Shown here: one piece after another, positions 55,049-64,000 of the stretch
Numbering within the stretch: the first letter of the stretch is position 1
Layout: each line of letters begins with the position of its first letter
DNA from: Hafnia paralvei ATCC 29927
GTDB taxonomy: Bacteria > Pseudomonadota > Gammaproteobacteria > Enterobacterales > Enterobacteriaceae
Length of the DNA: 64,000 nucleotides
Direction: 5' to 3'
Assembly: GCF_001655005.1 (NCBI RefSeq)
Contig: NZ_LXET01000041.1
Span: 62,001 to 126,000 of the forward strand
The notes under the pieces: generated by a model
Seen by the model: only the letters and a program-made list of their open reading frames with translations
Databases searched by the model: none
Told to the model about the DNA's origin: nothing
Position numbers and translations under genes: made by a program

Positions 55049-56232
55049 TGGAAACTAACTTTGACCTGATCATCAATCGCCATGCGACCGGTTCAGTAAA
55101 ATGGGATTTCATGGATCGCTATCAAAATATGCAAACGCATAATTTGTTGCCAATGTGGGTTTCAGACTTTGACTTTGCCTGCCCACCTAACGTGCTTGAA
55201 GCATTGCACAACCGTGTCGATCATGGTGTCTTCGGCTACAGCGAGCGTGATGAGGGTTACTACGCCGCGCTTATCAACTGGTTTGCTCGTCGCCACCAGT
55301 TGGAAATTAGCCCCGACTGGATTTGTAGCATTGAAGGCGTGGTTCCTGGCCTGTCTTTATTAATCCAAATGCTGAGCCAATCGGGCGACGGCGTAGTCGT
55401 TCAAGGCCCCTACTACGGTTCCTTTGCAAAAATTATCCAACTGAATCAACGAAAACTGCTCGAAAACCCGTTAGTGGAAGATGAAACACTGGGCTACGTC
55501 ATGGACTTTGCGCAGTTAGAGACGGTGTTCCGTGAGCAAAAACCGACGCTGTTTCTCCTGTGTAATCCGCATAACCCCACTGGCCGCTGCTGGTCTAAAG
55601 AAGAACTGACCCAGCTTCTAACCTTGTGTGAAAAATATGATGTTACGGTGCTGTCCGACGAGATTTGGGCCGACTTGTTATTACCCGGTTCAACGTTTAC
55701 TTCAGTGCTACATCTGGGCGAACGCTGGCACTCACGCGTGATTGCAGCGACCTCTGCCAGCAAAACCTTTGGTCTATCTTCGTTACGGATATCCAACTTC
55801 CTGATCCCCAATAACGAGATAAAAACTCGCTTCATTGAGCGTTTAAACGCCCACGGCTTGGACGTTTTCAATGCTCTTTCTATGGAGGCCGCCAGCGCAG
55901 CTTACCGCAGTTCGGCCCAATGGCTGGACGAAATGCTGGCTTATCTAGCCGCTAATCGCGATTGGTTTGTTGAACAGGTTAAGACGCATTTACCATGGGC
56001 GAAGATATCTCCAGCTCAGGGAACCTATCTTATCTGGATGGACTGCCGCTCACTAAACGTTAGCGATGACGACTTAAAGATGATCATGACAGAGTGCGCT
56101 GGTATCGCGCCGTCAATGGGGGCTGGTTTTGGCCCTCACGGCTCGGGCTTTATCCGCTTAAATTTGGGTTGCCCTCGCCGCTATCTAGAACAGGCAATAG
56201 AAGGTTTAATCCGCATCAAACCCCAGCGTTAA
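55048..56232 (+). CDS. MalY/PatB-family PLP-dependent C-S (cystathionine beta) lyase
   Basis: This 394-residue fold-type I aminotransferase-like enzyme is of the MalY/PatB family (LPMWVSDFDFACPP, LCNPHNPTGRCW, VLSDEIWADLL). The PLP Lys is in TSASKTFGLSSL and the substrate-carboxylate Arg in GFIRLNLGCPR. Such enzymes cleave cystathionine, cysteine or S-alkylcysteines to pyruvate, ammonia and a thiol. It is translationally coupled to the NhaC-type transporter and probably under the LacI-type regulator. The operon has the logic import, cleave, detoxify (RidA). Confidence 0.9.
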   Translation: METNFDLIINRHATGSVKWDFMDRYQNMQTHNLLPMWVSDFDFACPPNVLEALHNRVDHGVFGYSERDEGYYAALINWFARRHQLEISPDWICSIEGVVPGLSLLIQMLSQSGDGVVVQGPYYGSFAKIIQLNQRKLLENPLVEDETLGYVMDFAQLETVFREQKPTLFLLCNPHNPTGRCWSKEELTQLLTLCEKYDVTVLSDEIWADLLLPGSTFTSVLHLGERWHSRVIAATSASKTFGLSSLRISNFLIPNNEIKTRFIERLNAHGLDVFNALSMEAASAAYRSSAQWLDEMLAYLAANRDWFVEQVKTHLPWAKISPAQGTYLIWMDCRSLNVSDDDLKMIMTECAGIAPSMGAGFGPHGSGFIRLNLGCPRRYLEQAIEGLIRIKPQR

Positions 56233-56237
56233 GAGAC

Positions 56238-56272
56238 AAAAAAGGCTGCCATTTGGCAGCCTTTCATTTTAC
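56238..56272 (+). terminator. Terminator of the NhaC-MalY operon
   Basis: AAAGGCTGCC (56241-56250) pairs with GGCAGCCTTT (56255-56264) around ATTT, followed by CATTTTA. It may also serve the convergent mdtI. Confidence 0.88.
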
Positions 56273-56282
56273 GTCAAAACCA

Positions 56283-56612
56283 TTAAGCCAGTTTAATCAT
56301 AATCATACCGGCCAATAGCAGCGTTAGCCCCGCCCAACCTTTCTTATTCAGACGTTGACCGAACAAAATCCATCCGGCAGCAACGGTAGCGGCGATACCA
56401 AAACCGCCCCACAGCGCATAGGCAACCGACAGTTCGATGCCTTTAACCGCCTGTGCCAGAGAGCTAAACGCCCCCAGTACCGCCGCTAAGGATAGCAGTC
56501 CCATCCAGATACGACGGAAACCGTCCGACCACTTAAGAAATATGTTGGCTAAAATTTCGAGTACTACGGCTAATGCTAACCACGCGATATGGAACCACTC
56601 AAGCTGTTGCAT
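56283..56612 (-). CDS. mdtI: Spermidine export SMR subunit MdtI
   Basis: This 109-residue small multidrug resistance protein, four helices, matches E. coli MdtI in length and sequence ([44 protein letters not shown]). It works as a heterodimer with MdtJ to export spermidine. Its start overlaps mdtJ by 14 nt. Confidence 0.96.
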   Translation of the reverse strand: MQQLEWFHIAWLALAVVLEILANIFLKWSDGFRRIWMGLLSLAAVLGAFSSLAQAVKGIELSVAYALWGGFGIAATVAAGWILFGQRLNKKGWAGLTLLLAGMIMIKLA

Positions 56613-57030
56613 GATTGCCTCCTGTTACGTTGGATTTTGACTGCGCAGGTTTGGTTTTCGCTGCTACGGTGCTTTTCTGCTCACCAGCTTTCGCAGGGGA
56701 TTTTTTTGTTTTTACCGTACCCGATTTAACCAGCGCGATACCCGCAATCAGCGTTGCCAAGCCCATCAGTTTCATCATGGACATGCTTTCATCAAACCAC
56801 AGCACGCTGAACAGGGTAATAAACAGAATACCGATGCCTTCCCATAATGCGTAAGCCACGCCCAAAGCAACGCGCTTCACCGCAAACGAAAGCATGATGT
56901 AAGAAATGGTGATCATCACTAGCATAACGATGTTGCCCGTCATACCACCGCTTAGACTCGCCCATTTCATTGACAGCGTACCGATAATCTCGGCCGCGAT
57001 AGCACATGCCAAAAAGATCCAATAAATCAT
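56599..57030 (-). CDS. mdtJ: Spermidine export SMR subunit MdtJ, with extended C-terminal tail
   Basis: This four-helix SMR subunit matches E. coli MdtJ ([36 protein letters not shown]). It has 143 residues against 121 in E. coli: a Lys/Ala-rich cytoplasmic tail ([20 protein letters not shown]) is longer. The ATG at 57030 has GGAGAG upstream; a GTG 12 nt earlier is in frame but would consume the site. Partner of MdtI. Confidence 0.95.
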   Translation of the reverse strand: MIYWIFLACAIAAEIIGTLSMKWASLSGGMTGNIVMLVMITISYIMLSFAVKRVALGVAYALWEGIGILFITLFSVLWFDESMSMMKLMGLATLIAGIALVKSGTVKTKKSPAKAGEQKSTVAAKTKPAQSKSNVTGGNHATA

Positions 57031-57651
57031 TTTTCTCTCCACAGAGTTTTATTTTTTATTCGACCCGCTATTTTTTTAACTTTTAGCGCTATCATGCCCG
57101 TAAATAGGCGCACGAAGTCTAAATTACACTTTGGAAAACCGTTATTGGTGTTCCAGCGTAAAATGCGAATCGGTAAGAATTATTCGGTTAGGATAAACGC
57201 AGACAGCAACAGGTTAAGCCGCTGGTTTTATCAGCTACCGAGAGTGGAGAGAGAAGCTAAAGCTCGCTACACCAGTGATGTTCACTAGACAGCGTTGTAG
57301 AAATGAATAAGAGATATGTAGAAGTTTTAATCATCAAGCGATTGTGAGTTTTCATAATAGTTTACATCTTCCCCCGTACCTACTCCCTACCATACGGTTT
57401 GTTCAGTGTCCTCATCAGATTTAATTAACTGCATTATTTGTATCATAGGCAATTTTATTAAGCAAACCCCGTTTTGACAAGTTTTCTTAGAAAAATGAAT
57501 ATAAATAAGCAAGTTAGATAATTAAAAAAGAAAGCCGCCAAGATTTGGCGGCTTGATTTCTGTGGAGCCTCAACAGGTTAGCATTGCTTAACTATCATAC
57601 GCTATGCATAAAGCAACGCTTTTGGTGCTCACGCAATATGGACAAAATATT
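57031..57651. other. Intergenic region between mdtJ and eda
   Basis: 621 nt. Contains the presumed mdtJI promoter at the left, an AT-rich middle part, and the eda terminator at 57532-57554. A 64-codon basic open frame on the plus strand (57094-57288) has no ribosome-binding site and no recognisable domain; it is not called. Confidence 0.45.
57524..57556 (-). terminator. Terminator of eda
   Basis: AAGCCGCCAA (57532-57541) pairs with TTGGCGGCTT (57545-57554) around a 3-nt loop; the minus strand then reads TCTTTTTTAAT. Confidence 0.88.
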
Positions 57652-58293
57652 TTACGCTTTTGCACCGGCAACGGCTTCTTTAGCCAGTTCAGTAATGCGC
57701 GCATAGTCGCCATTGTCCAGCGCATCGTTAGGGATCAACCAAGAACCACCGATGCACAGCACGCTTTTCAGTGCCAGATAATCGCGATAGTTTTGTGGGT
57801 TGATACCGCCAGTTGGGCAGAAACGAACGTGAGAGAATGGACCCGCAATAGCCTGCAGTGCTTTAACACCGCCGTTCGCTTCAGCTGGGAAGAATTTAAA
57901 CTCTTTCAGACCATGATCCATACCCAGCATCAGTTCAGAAACAGTGCTAATACCTGGGATCAGTGGGATTGAACCCGCAGTGGCGGCTTTCAGCAGGTCA
58001 GCGGTCAGTCCTGGGCTGATAGCAAACTGAGCACCCGCTTCGGTCACTTCTGCGAGCTGTTTAGCGTTGGTAACCGTACCCGCACCCACGATAGCTTCTG
58101 GTACTTCTTTCGCGATAAGACGAATAGCTTCAACCGCACACTCGGTACGCAGCGTCACTTCCAATACACGCACACCACCAGCGATCAGGGCTTTTGCCAA
58201 AGGCACAGCCTGCTCCAATTTTTTGATTACGATTACAGGTACAACCGGGCCTGCGGTCATGATTGACTCGGCGCTTACTTTCCAGTTTTTCAT
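57652..58293 (-). CDS. eda: KHG/KDPG aldolase
   Basis: This 213-residue class I aldolase splits 2-keto-3-deoxy-6-phosphogluconate to pyruvate and glyceraldehyde 3-phosphate, the last Entner-Doudoroff step. Catalytic Glu is in [11 protein letters not shown] and the Schiff-base Lys in [11 protein letters not shown]. It is preceded by 252 nt with an edd terminator, so it is a separate unit, unlike the adjacent edd-eda of E. coli. Confidence 0.97.
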   Translation of the reverse strand: MKNWKVSAESIMTAGPVVPVIVIKKLEQAVPLAKALIAGGVRVLEVTLRTECAVEAIRLIAKEVPEAIVGAGTVTNAKQLAEVTEAGAQFAISPGLTADLLKAATAGSIPLIPGISTVSELMLGMDHGLKEFKFFPAEANGGVKALQAIAGPFSHVRFCPTGGINPQNYRDYLALKSVLCIGGSWLIPNDALDNGDYARITELAKEAVAGAKA

Positions 58294-58517
58294 CTGTTTA
58301 TTATCTCCACTGTGCCTTGCGGCTGATAGTTATGGCTGGCGCTGTGGTTTTCAAACCGAAAAACCTTGCCGTCCCCGTCATCCTTACAGCCGCATCAGTA
58401 TTAGCAGCACACCTTCCCCCGAACCACTGACCTGAATCAATTCATCGGATTCATTTGCATGCCGCTATGATGTAGCTCTAATTATTTAGGTATACAACGC
58501 CAAAAAGAATCGTTAAC

Positions 58518-58538
58518 GCGGGCCGCGATGCGACCCAC
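58518..58538 (-). terminator. Hairpin after edd
   Basis: GCGGGCCGC (58518-58526) pairs with GCGACCCAC (58530-58538) with G-T pairs around GAT; the minus strand then reads GTTAACGATTCTTTTTGG. Moderate terminator separating edd from eda. Confidence 0.55.
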
Positions 58539-58545
58539 GGTTTCA

Positions 58546-60360
58546 TTAATAGAATTTGATGCAGCTAGCGCCCTCTTCAGCGCCAGAGAGTTGTTCCCGC
58601 AGCGCAGCAAACATTTCGCGGCCTGAACCGTCATGCAGCGCAGACAGATCTGGGTGAACCAGTTCGCGGTTTGCCAGTTCAGCCTCATCCACCAGCAAGG
58701 TCAGCTCGCCGGTTTTACCGTTCAGACGGATCATATCGCCGTCACGTACTTTCGCCAGCAGGCCGCCGGAGTACGCTTCTGGTGTCACGTGGATCGCTGA
58801 AGGCACCTTGCCCGATGCCCCTGACAGACGACCATCGGTGACCAATGCCACTTTCAGACCGCGATCCATCAATACGCCCAACGGCGGCATCAGCTTATGT
58901 AGCTCTGGCATACCGATGGCACGAGGCCCCTGATAGCGAACGACAACGATGCAATCTTTGTCCAGTTTGCCCGCTTCAAAAGCGGGCACGACATCATGCT
59001 GACTATGGAATACCACCGCCGGTGCTTCGATGATCTGATTATCAGTGGGAACCGCTGAGGTTTTCATCACTGCACGACCAAGGTTGCCCGTTAACACTTT
59101 GGTACCGCCATGAGATTCAAACGGTTTATCAAAGCTGGCAATCACATTGCTATCGTGCGATTGGGTTGGACCTGGGCGATAAACCAGTTTGCCATCTTCA
59201 AGGAACGGCTCTTGGGTATAACGGCTCAGACCGTGTCCTGCAACAGTGTCCACATCCTCATGCAATAACCCCCCTTTCAGCAGTTCCTGCACTAACACAG
59301 GCACCCCGCCCGCCGCTTGGAAGTGGTTGATATCCGCAGGACCATTTGGATAAATGCGACACATCAACGGCACAACGTCAGACAGGTCAGAGAAATCATC
59401 CCAGTTGATATGGATGCCCGCAGCGCGAGCCATTGCGACCAAGTGCATAGTGTGGTTGGTCGATCCACCGGTTGCCAGCAGCGCAATAATGCCGTTAACA
59501 ATCACTTTTTCATCAACCATACGGCCAACCGGCATGTAGTTGCCGCTGGTTTCAGTCATGCGAGTAACCTGACGTGCAGCCGCATCCGTGAGCGCAGCGC
59601 GCAGCGGCATATCTGGCTGGACGAAAGATGCTCCCGGCAGATGGAGACCCATAACCTCAATCACCATCTGATTAGAATTTGCAGTACCGTAAAATGTGCA
59701 AGTACCCGGCGCATGATAGGACGCAGCTTCGGCTTCGAGCAGCGCATCACGGCCTAATTTACCTTCCGCATACAGCTGGCGCACACGGACTTTTTCTTTG
59801 TTCGGCAAACCGCTCGGCATTGGTCCGGCGGGAACGAACAGGGTCGGTAAATGGCCAAAAGACATGGCGGCCATAAACAGACCCGGCACAATTTTGTCGC
59901 ACACGCCAAGATACAGCGCGCCGTCAAACATATTGTGTGAAAGACCCACAGCGGCCGACATGGCGATAACTTCGCGGCTCATCAACGAGAGCTCCATGCC
60001 GTCCTGTCCCTGAGTTACGCCATCACACATTGCGGGTACGCCTGAAGCCACTTGCCCCACAGCCCCTACCGTGTGCAGCGCTGCTTTGATCTGCTGCGGA
60101 TAGGTTTCGTATGGCTGGTGCGCCGAGAGCATATCGTTGAAGGATGTCACGATACCGATGTTGCTCTTAGTCATGCTGGTCAGAGAGGCTTTATCTTCCT
60201 GACCACAGGCGGCAAAGCCATGTGCCAAGTTGCCGCAGGCTAACTGAGAACGATGTACCTTTTTGCTGCGCGCGTGTTCGATTTTGGCCAAGTAGGCCGC
60301 ACGGCTGTCACGGGAGCGTTCAATAATGCGTTGTGTCACTCGGGATACTGTTGGGTTCAT
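58546..60360 (-). CDS. edd: 6-phosphogluconate dehydratase
   Basis: This 604-residue IlvD/Edd-family Fe-S enzyme makes 2-keto-3-deoxy-6-phosphogluconate. Landmarks are [36 protein letters not shown] and [23 protein letters not shown] (parts quoted), with cluster cysteines in PAMCDGV and LGVCDK. The ATG at 60360 with GAGG upstream equals the E. coli start (MNP). It begins 7 nt after the pgl stop and is the last gene of zwf-pgl-edd. Confidence 0.97.
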   Translation of the reverse strand: MNPTVSRVTQRIIERSRDSRAAYLAKIEHARSKKVHRSQLACGNLAHGFAACGQEDKASLTSMTKSNIGIVTSFNDMLSAHQPYETYPQQIKAALHTVGAVGQVASGVPAMCDGVTQGQDGMELSLMSREVIAMSAAVGLSHNMFDGALYLGVCDKIVPGLFMAAMSFGHLPTLFVPAGPMPSGLPNKEKVRVRQLYAEGKLGRDALLEAEAASYHAPGTCTFYGTANSNQMVIEVMGLHLPGASFVQPDMPLRAALTDAAARQVTRMTETSGNYMPVGRMVDEKVIVNGIIALLATGGSTNHTMHLVAMARAAGIHINWDDFSDLSDVVPLMCRIYPNGPADINHFQAAGGVPVLVQELLKGGLLHEDVDTVAGHGLSRYTQEPFLEDGKLVYRPGPTQSHDSNVIASFDKPFESHGGTKVLTGNLGRAVMKTSAVPTDNQIIEAPAVVFHSQHDVVPAFEAGKLDKDCIVVVRYQGPRAIGMPELHKLMPPLGVLMDRGLKVALVTDGRLSGASGKVPSAIHVTPEAYSGGLLAKVRDGDMIRLNGKTGELTLLVDEAELANRELVHPDLSALHDGSGREMFAALREQLSGAEEGASCIKFY

Positions 60361-60367
60361 TGCTGCC

Positions 60368-61063
60368 TCATGCCGTCCAGTAGATGTCGACCGGCGTTCG
60401 TGTTTGCTGTAACACGGCGCGGATCGGCATCTCATTCACATCCGTACCCTGAATTGCGCGCTGATAGACATCACGCTTGCTGTCACCTACCACATGCAGG
60501 TAGATATGACGGCTATTGAGCAGAGCCGGAAGTGTTAGGGTGATACGATCGAGCGGCGCGGTCAGCGGGGTCATCCCCATGCAGACTCGGCCGGAATCCA
60601 TCGCGAGAGCTGGGAACAGATTCTCTGCCCCAGGGAAGAGCGAAGCGGTATGGCCATCATCACCCATGCCGAGGATCACAACATCGAATGGACGCGCAAT
60701 AACTTTTAGCGCCTGTTCGGTGTCTTCAGCTCCGGCAAACGGGGTGGCATGACTATTCTTCAAACCAACAAACTTTGCGTCTGATGCGTAGCCTTTTAGC
60801 AAATGTTCACGTACCAGCTTTTCGTTACTGGAATCATCATTTGCATCGACCCAACGCTCATCCGCCAAGGTGATGGTGACCTTGCTCCACTCAATGGCTT
60901 GCTGAGTTAACGCCTCGAACAGTCCTAGCGGCGTACGACCACCGGACACCACTAGGCTCGCTTGTCCCTGAGCGCCAATACTGTGGCTCAGAGCTGCGGC
61001 AATTTCCTCAGCAAACTGTTCGTTGAGCGCTTGTGCGCTCGGAAATTCTTTAAACTGTGCCAT
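60368..61063 (-). CDS. pgl: 6-phosphogluconolactonase, DevB/SOL type
   Basis: This 231-residue lactonase hydrolyses 6-phosphogluconolactone to 6-phosphogluconate. It has the SOL/DevB fold motifs [33 protein letters not shown] and [17 protein letters not shown]. coli uses an unrelated seven-bladed propeller (YbhE) instead. The ATG at 61063 with GGGGAG upstream is preferred over an upstream start at 61099. Lies between zwf and edd in one operon. Confidence 0.95.
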   Translation of the reverse strand: MAQFKEFPSAQALNEQFAEEIAAALSHSIGAQGQASLVVSGGRTPLGLFEALTQQAIEWSKVTITLADERWVDANDDSSNEKLVREHLLKGYASDAKFVGLKNSHATPFAGAEDTEQALKVIARPFDVVILGMGDDGHTASLFPGAENLFPALAMDSGRVCMGMTPLTAPLDRITLTLPALLNSRHIYLHVVGDSKRDVYQRAIQGTDVNEMPIRAVLQQTRTPVDIYWTA

Positions 61064-61150
61064 CTCAATCTCCCCTAAACTGTCTGAATCATGCAACACG
61101 AAGGTTTATATCTCCGTGTTGCTCTCATTCGAAAACGCCCTTCTAGAGCG

Positions 61151-62626
61151 CTATTCGAACTCATTCCATGCACGGCCATCGCGACTAATCATCGCAACGG
61201 AGGCCACAGGGCCCCAAGTACCGGCTTGATACGGTTTAGGAGATTCGTTATCAGCGGCCCACGCTTCCATAATGGAATCGACCCACTTCCATGCTTCCTC
61301 AACTTCGTCACGACGCACGAACAGCGCTTGAATGCCACGCATGGCCTCTAGCAACAGGCGTTCATATGCATCAGCCAGATGTTCCTGATGGAAAGTATCG
61401 GAGAAGCTCAGATCCAGCTTAGTCGTTTGCAGGCGGTGCTTGTGCTCCAGACCCGGCACCTTATTTAAGATGTCAATCTGGACACCTTCGTCTGGCTGCA
61501 GACGGATCGTGAGTTTGTTCTGTGGCAGCTCTTGATAAGAGTCACGGAACAGGTTGAGCGGCGGGTTCTTGAAGTAAATCACGACTTCAGAACATTTTGA
61601 CGGCAGACGTTTACCCGTACGCAGGTAGAATGGAACGCCAGCCCAGCGCCAGTTATCAATATCTACGCGAATAGAGACAAAGGTTTCAGTGTTACTGGTT
61701 TTATTCGCCCCTTCCTCTTCTAGATAACCCGGCACTTTTTTGCCTTGTACAAAGCCCGCGGTGTATTGACCCCGCACCGTGGTATCGCGCACGTTGGAGT
61801 GGTCGATACGACGCAGTGAACGCAACACTTTGACTTTCTCATCACGAATACGGTCAGTCGAGAGATCCGCTGGCGGTGACATCGCGATCATGGTCAGGAT
61901 CTGCAACAGATGGTTTTGAATCATGTCACGCATCTGACCCGCTTTATCAAAATAACCCCAACGTCCTTCGATCCCCACTTCCTCGGCCACGGTAATCTGC
62001 ACGTGATCAATCATGCTGTTATCCCAGTTATTGGCAAACAGCGAGTTAGCGAAGCGCAAGGCCAGCAGGTTGAGAACCGTTTCTTTACCTAAATAGTGGT
62101 CAATACGGTAAACCTGTGACTCATCGAAGAATTCTGCCACCTGATTGTTGATGGCTCGTGAGGACTCCAAATCAGTACCGAGAGGTTTTTCCATCACGAT
62201 ACGGCTTGGCTCTTTGTTCAGACCTGATGCACCTAAACCTTGGCAGATCGCACCAAAAGTGCTTGGCGGCATAGCAAAGTAGTTGATGGTGACGCGTTTT
62301 TTCTGATCCAGCATCTTGGCAAGATTTTTAAAATGCTGAGTGTCGTTGACGTCAAGGTTACAGAAATCCAGACGTGCGCTGAGCGTCGCCCACAGTTCTT
62401 CATCAACTTTTTCTTTCAGGAAGGTATCCAGCGCTTCGCGCACGACCTTGGTGTAGGCGTCTTTATCCCATTCAGCGCGACCAACGCCGATGATACGAGT
62501 GTCCGGATGGATATGACCGGCTTTTTCTAATTGGTACAGGGAAGGCAGCAGTTTACGGCGGGCTAAATCGCCCTTTGCGCCGAAAATGACCAGATCGCAG
62601 GCCTGTGCTGTTGACGTAACCGCCAT
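61151..62626 (-). CDS. zwf: Glucose-6-phosphate 1-dehydrogenase
   Basis: This 491-residue enzyme, same length as E. coli, oxidises glucose 6-phosphate with NADP+ and feeds the pentose phosphate and Entner-Doudoroff pathways. The NADP-binding IFGAKGDLARRKLLPSLY and the active-site RIDHYLGKETVLNLL are present. The ATG at 62626 has GAGGAG 6 nt upstream; the ATG two codons earlier touches the site directly. First gene of zwf-pgl-edd; a HexR-type operator lies 26 nt upstream. Confidence 0.97.
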   Translation of the reverse strand: MAVTSTAQACDLVIFGAKGDLARRKLLPSLYQLEKAGHIHPDTRIIGVGRAEWDKDAYTKVVREALDTFLKEKVDEELWATLSARLDFCNLDVNDTQHFKNLAKMLDQKKRVTINYFAMPPSTFGAICQGLGASGLNKEPSRIVMEKPLGTDLESSRAINNQVAEFFDESQVYRIDHYLGKETVLNLLALRFANSLFANNWDNSMIDHVQITVAEEVGIEGRWGYFDKAGQMRDMIQNHLLQILTMIAMSPPADLSTDRIRDEKVKVLRSLRRIDHSNVRDTTVRGQYTAGFVQGKKVPGYLEEEGANKTSNTETFVSIRVDIDNWRWAGVPFYLRTGKRLPSKCSEVVIYFKNPPLNLFRDSYQELPQNKLTIRLQPDEGVQIDILNKVPGLEHKHRLQTTKLDLSFSDTFHQEHLADAYERLLLEAMRGIQALFVRRDEVEEAWKWVDSIMEAWAADNESPKPYQAGTWGPVASVAMISRDGRAWNEFE

Positions 62627-63105
62627 GTTCATCTCCTCGTTGCAGGATGCTTGTAATTTTATTACATGATTAATGTACTATTTTTGACTATAGCCAGTAA
62701 ACATGCTTTTTTGCCGAAAATTTATACATAAAAGGTATTAAATTTTCTCAAATCCTGCCGCAAGCCATGTAATGACAGACACATTATGTAATTTTCTGTC
62801 AAAACTGAACTAATATTACCATATCGAAAGTTAGACACACGTCATACTCTGGTAAAAAAAGCCCATCAAGCGGCATCATCTCGCTGCAAAGCAGTTACAG
62901 CTCGTAGTATATTTTCATCAAACAACCATAGATTTCTCCTTTCTTTGAAATCGCTTTACCCAATAGATTTCAAAAATGCAGGAAAGCGGCTGGCGAGAAA
63001 GACCCGATAAGCTTACTAGAGTAAGTGATTCCGGCGCACGAAAGTAGCCAACCCACCTGCAATTTGAAAGATGACGGGTATACCATTCATGAGTGAATTT
63101 CGTAT
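62627..63105. other. Divergent zwf-hexR control region
   Basis: 479 nt without a gene. Carries the HexR-type palindrome near zwf, a second partial TGTAAT-containing sequence around 62768-62800 and AT-rich promoter-like sequence. zwf in E. coli is also SoxS/MarA-activated; no such box was fixed here. Confidence 0.5.
62652..62666. promoter_or_regulatory. HexR-type operator
   Basis: TGTAATTTTATTACA is a 15-bp palindrome apart from its centre and closely matches the HexR motif TGTAATTAAATTACA. It lies 26 nt upstream of zwf, whose repressor HexR is encoded divergently. Confidence 0.75.
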
Positions 63106-63975
63106 ATGAATACGCTGGACAAAATTCAGGCGAATCTGGACCAACTAAGCAAATCCGAGCGTAAAGTCGCCGAAGTCATCTTGGCTGCACCGCAGACCGC
63201 CATTCACTCTAGCATTGCAACGCTGGCGAAAATGGCTGATGTCAGCGAACCCACGGTTAACCGTTTTTGCCGACGTATGGAAACCAAAGGCTTCCCTGAT
63301 TTCAAACTTCATCTTGCACAGAGCCTTGCTAATGGGACGCCATATGTCAATCGAAACGTCGAAGAGACAGATAGCGTTGATGCTTATACCAGCAAAATAT
63401 TCGAATCAGCGATGGCCAGCCTTGAAATGGCCAAGAATAACCTTGATATGTCTGCGGTTAATCGCGCCGTAGACTTGCTAACGCAGGCGAAAAAAATCTC
63501 GTTCTTTGGCTTAGGCGCATCTGCCGCAGTGGCTCACGATGCCATGAACAAGTTTTTCCGTTTTAACATCCCCGTGGTTTACTTCGACGACATTGTCATG
63601 CAACGCATGAGCTGCATGAATTCGAACGAAGGCGATGTGGTTGTACTCATCTCTCATACAGGCAGAACGAAAAGCTTAGTAGAAATGGCGCATTTGGCTC
63701 GTGAGAACGACGCAACGGTCATTGCTATCACCTCCCGTGATACCCCACTGGCGTTAGAAGCTACACTTCCGTTGCTGCTCGATGTCCCTGAAGACACCGA
63801 TGTTTACATGCCAATGGTATCGCGCATTGCTCAATTAACACTCATAGATGCCTTGGCGACTGGCTTTACGCTGCGTAGAGGTGCAAAATTCAGAGATAAC
63901 TTGAAGCGAGTCAAAGAAGCGCTGAAAGAATCGCGCTTTGATAAGGGACTTGCGCTCCCCCACCATTTTGACTAG
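63106..63975 (+). CDS. hexR: RpiR-family regulator HexR
   Basis: This 289-residue repressor of Entner-Doudoroff and related sugar genes responds to 2-keto-3-deoxy-6-phosphogluconate. It has an N-terminal RpiR helix-turn-helix (about 1-77; LAKMADVSEPTVNRFCRRM) and a C-terminal SIS sugar-phosphate-binding domain (about 120-260; FFGLGASAAVAHDAMNKF and LISHTGRTKSLVEMA). The length equals E. coli HexR. No strong ribosome-binding site precedes the ATG. Confidence 0.96.
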   Translation: MNTLDKIQANLDQLSKSERKVAEVILAAPQTAIHSSIATLAKMADVSEPTVNRFCRRMETKGFPDFKLHLAQSLANGTPYVNRNVEETDSVDAYTSKIFESAMASLEMAKNNLDMSAVNRAVDLLTQAKKISFFGLGASAAVAHDAMNKFFRFNIPVVYFDDIVMQRMSCMNSNEGDVVVLISHTGRTKSLVEMAHLARENDATVIAITSRDTPLALEATLPLLLDVPEDTDVYMPMVSRIAQLTLIDALATGFTLRRGAKFRDNLKRVKEALKESRFDKGLALPHHFD

Positions 63976-64000
63976 AACATGACAGGGATTCAGCGCAGGA

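Noticed and set aside
57094..57288. 64-codon basic frame between mdtJ and eda
   Set aside because: No ribosome-binding site, no terminator of its own, no recognisable family. Kept only as a remark on the intergenic region.

Overview
The window reads as chromosomal DNA of a member of the order Enterobacterales. Gene content, protein similarity to E. coli K-12 and conserved neighbourhoods (phoPQ-roxA, cobB-nagK-lolEDC, mfd-ycfJ-ndh, ycgN/ycgM/ycgL-minCDE-rnd-fadD, tsaB-yoaA-yoaB, eda/edd/pgl/zwf/hexR) point there. The mix of E. coli-like core blocks with non-coli features (a membrane gluconate 2-dehydrogenase, a DevB-type 6-phosphogluconolactonase next to zwf, rluF beside fadD) would suit a Hafnia-like or related genus. 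That genus call is inference from recalled gene content, not a search. No tRNA, rRNA, CRISPR array or intact IS element was recognised.

Layout. 1-876 is the 3' part of purB, closed by a UUCG-loop terminator. In E. coli purB is followed directly by phoPQ. Here about 9.5 kb lies between them: a yegW-type GntR regulator, a HigB/Gp49-type toxin with an XRE antitoxin, the yegT-yegU-yegV operon (nucleoside-type transporter, ADP-ribosylglycohydrolase, PfkB kinase) on the opposite strand, and a three-gene FAD/cytochrome c gluconate 2-dehydrogenase. An outer-membrane beta-barrel gene then sits immediately before phoP, with a PhoP-box-like direct repeat (10643-10659) upstream of it. After phoPQ and roxA comes an AT-rich accessory pair, ibrA-ibrB (ybdN/ybdM type), preceded by a perfect 34-bp palindrome. 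Next are the core genes cobB, nagK and lolEDC, and then a second accessory patch of a LuxR-type regulator and an AIDA-like autotransporter ahead of mfd.

30-46 kb is mainly core: ycfJ, ndh (with a perfect FNR-type site upstream), cstA with a small YbdD-like partner, nhaB, dsbB, uspF, ycgN, ycgM, ycgL, minCDE, rnd and fadD. Both rnd and fadD begin with TTG. Several genes of fewer than 70 codons were read directly from the sequence, including a 43-codon CEGC-ending protein (35074-35205) and a 33-codon single-helix membrane protein (39221-39322). Between uspF and ycgN lies a compact 251-bp palindromic element with imperfect terminal inverted repeats that looks like a MITE-type repeat.

46.9-64 kb holds rluF, a Slp-family lipoprotein, tsaB, yoaA, ydhR, yoaB, a LacI-regulated operon of an NhaC-type antiporter plus a MalY/PatB C-S lyase, the spermidine exporter mdtJI, and the Entner-Doudoroff block. 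In that block zwf, pgl and edd form one operon, eda is a separate unit behind a terminator, and hexR is divergent from zwf with a HexR-type palindrome between them. Periplasmic gluconate oxidation near the left end and the Entner-Doudoroff pathway at the right end together suggest a strain geared to sugar-acid metabolism.

The candidates most worth a second look are the PhoP-box / beta-barrel / phoPQ arrangement, the ibrAB pair with its palindrome, the 251-bp repeat element, the LacI-NhaC-MalY operon and the unassigned small genes.
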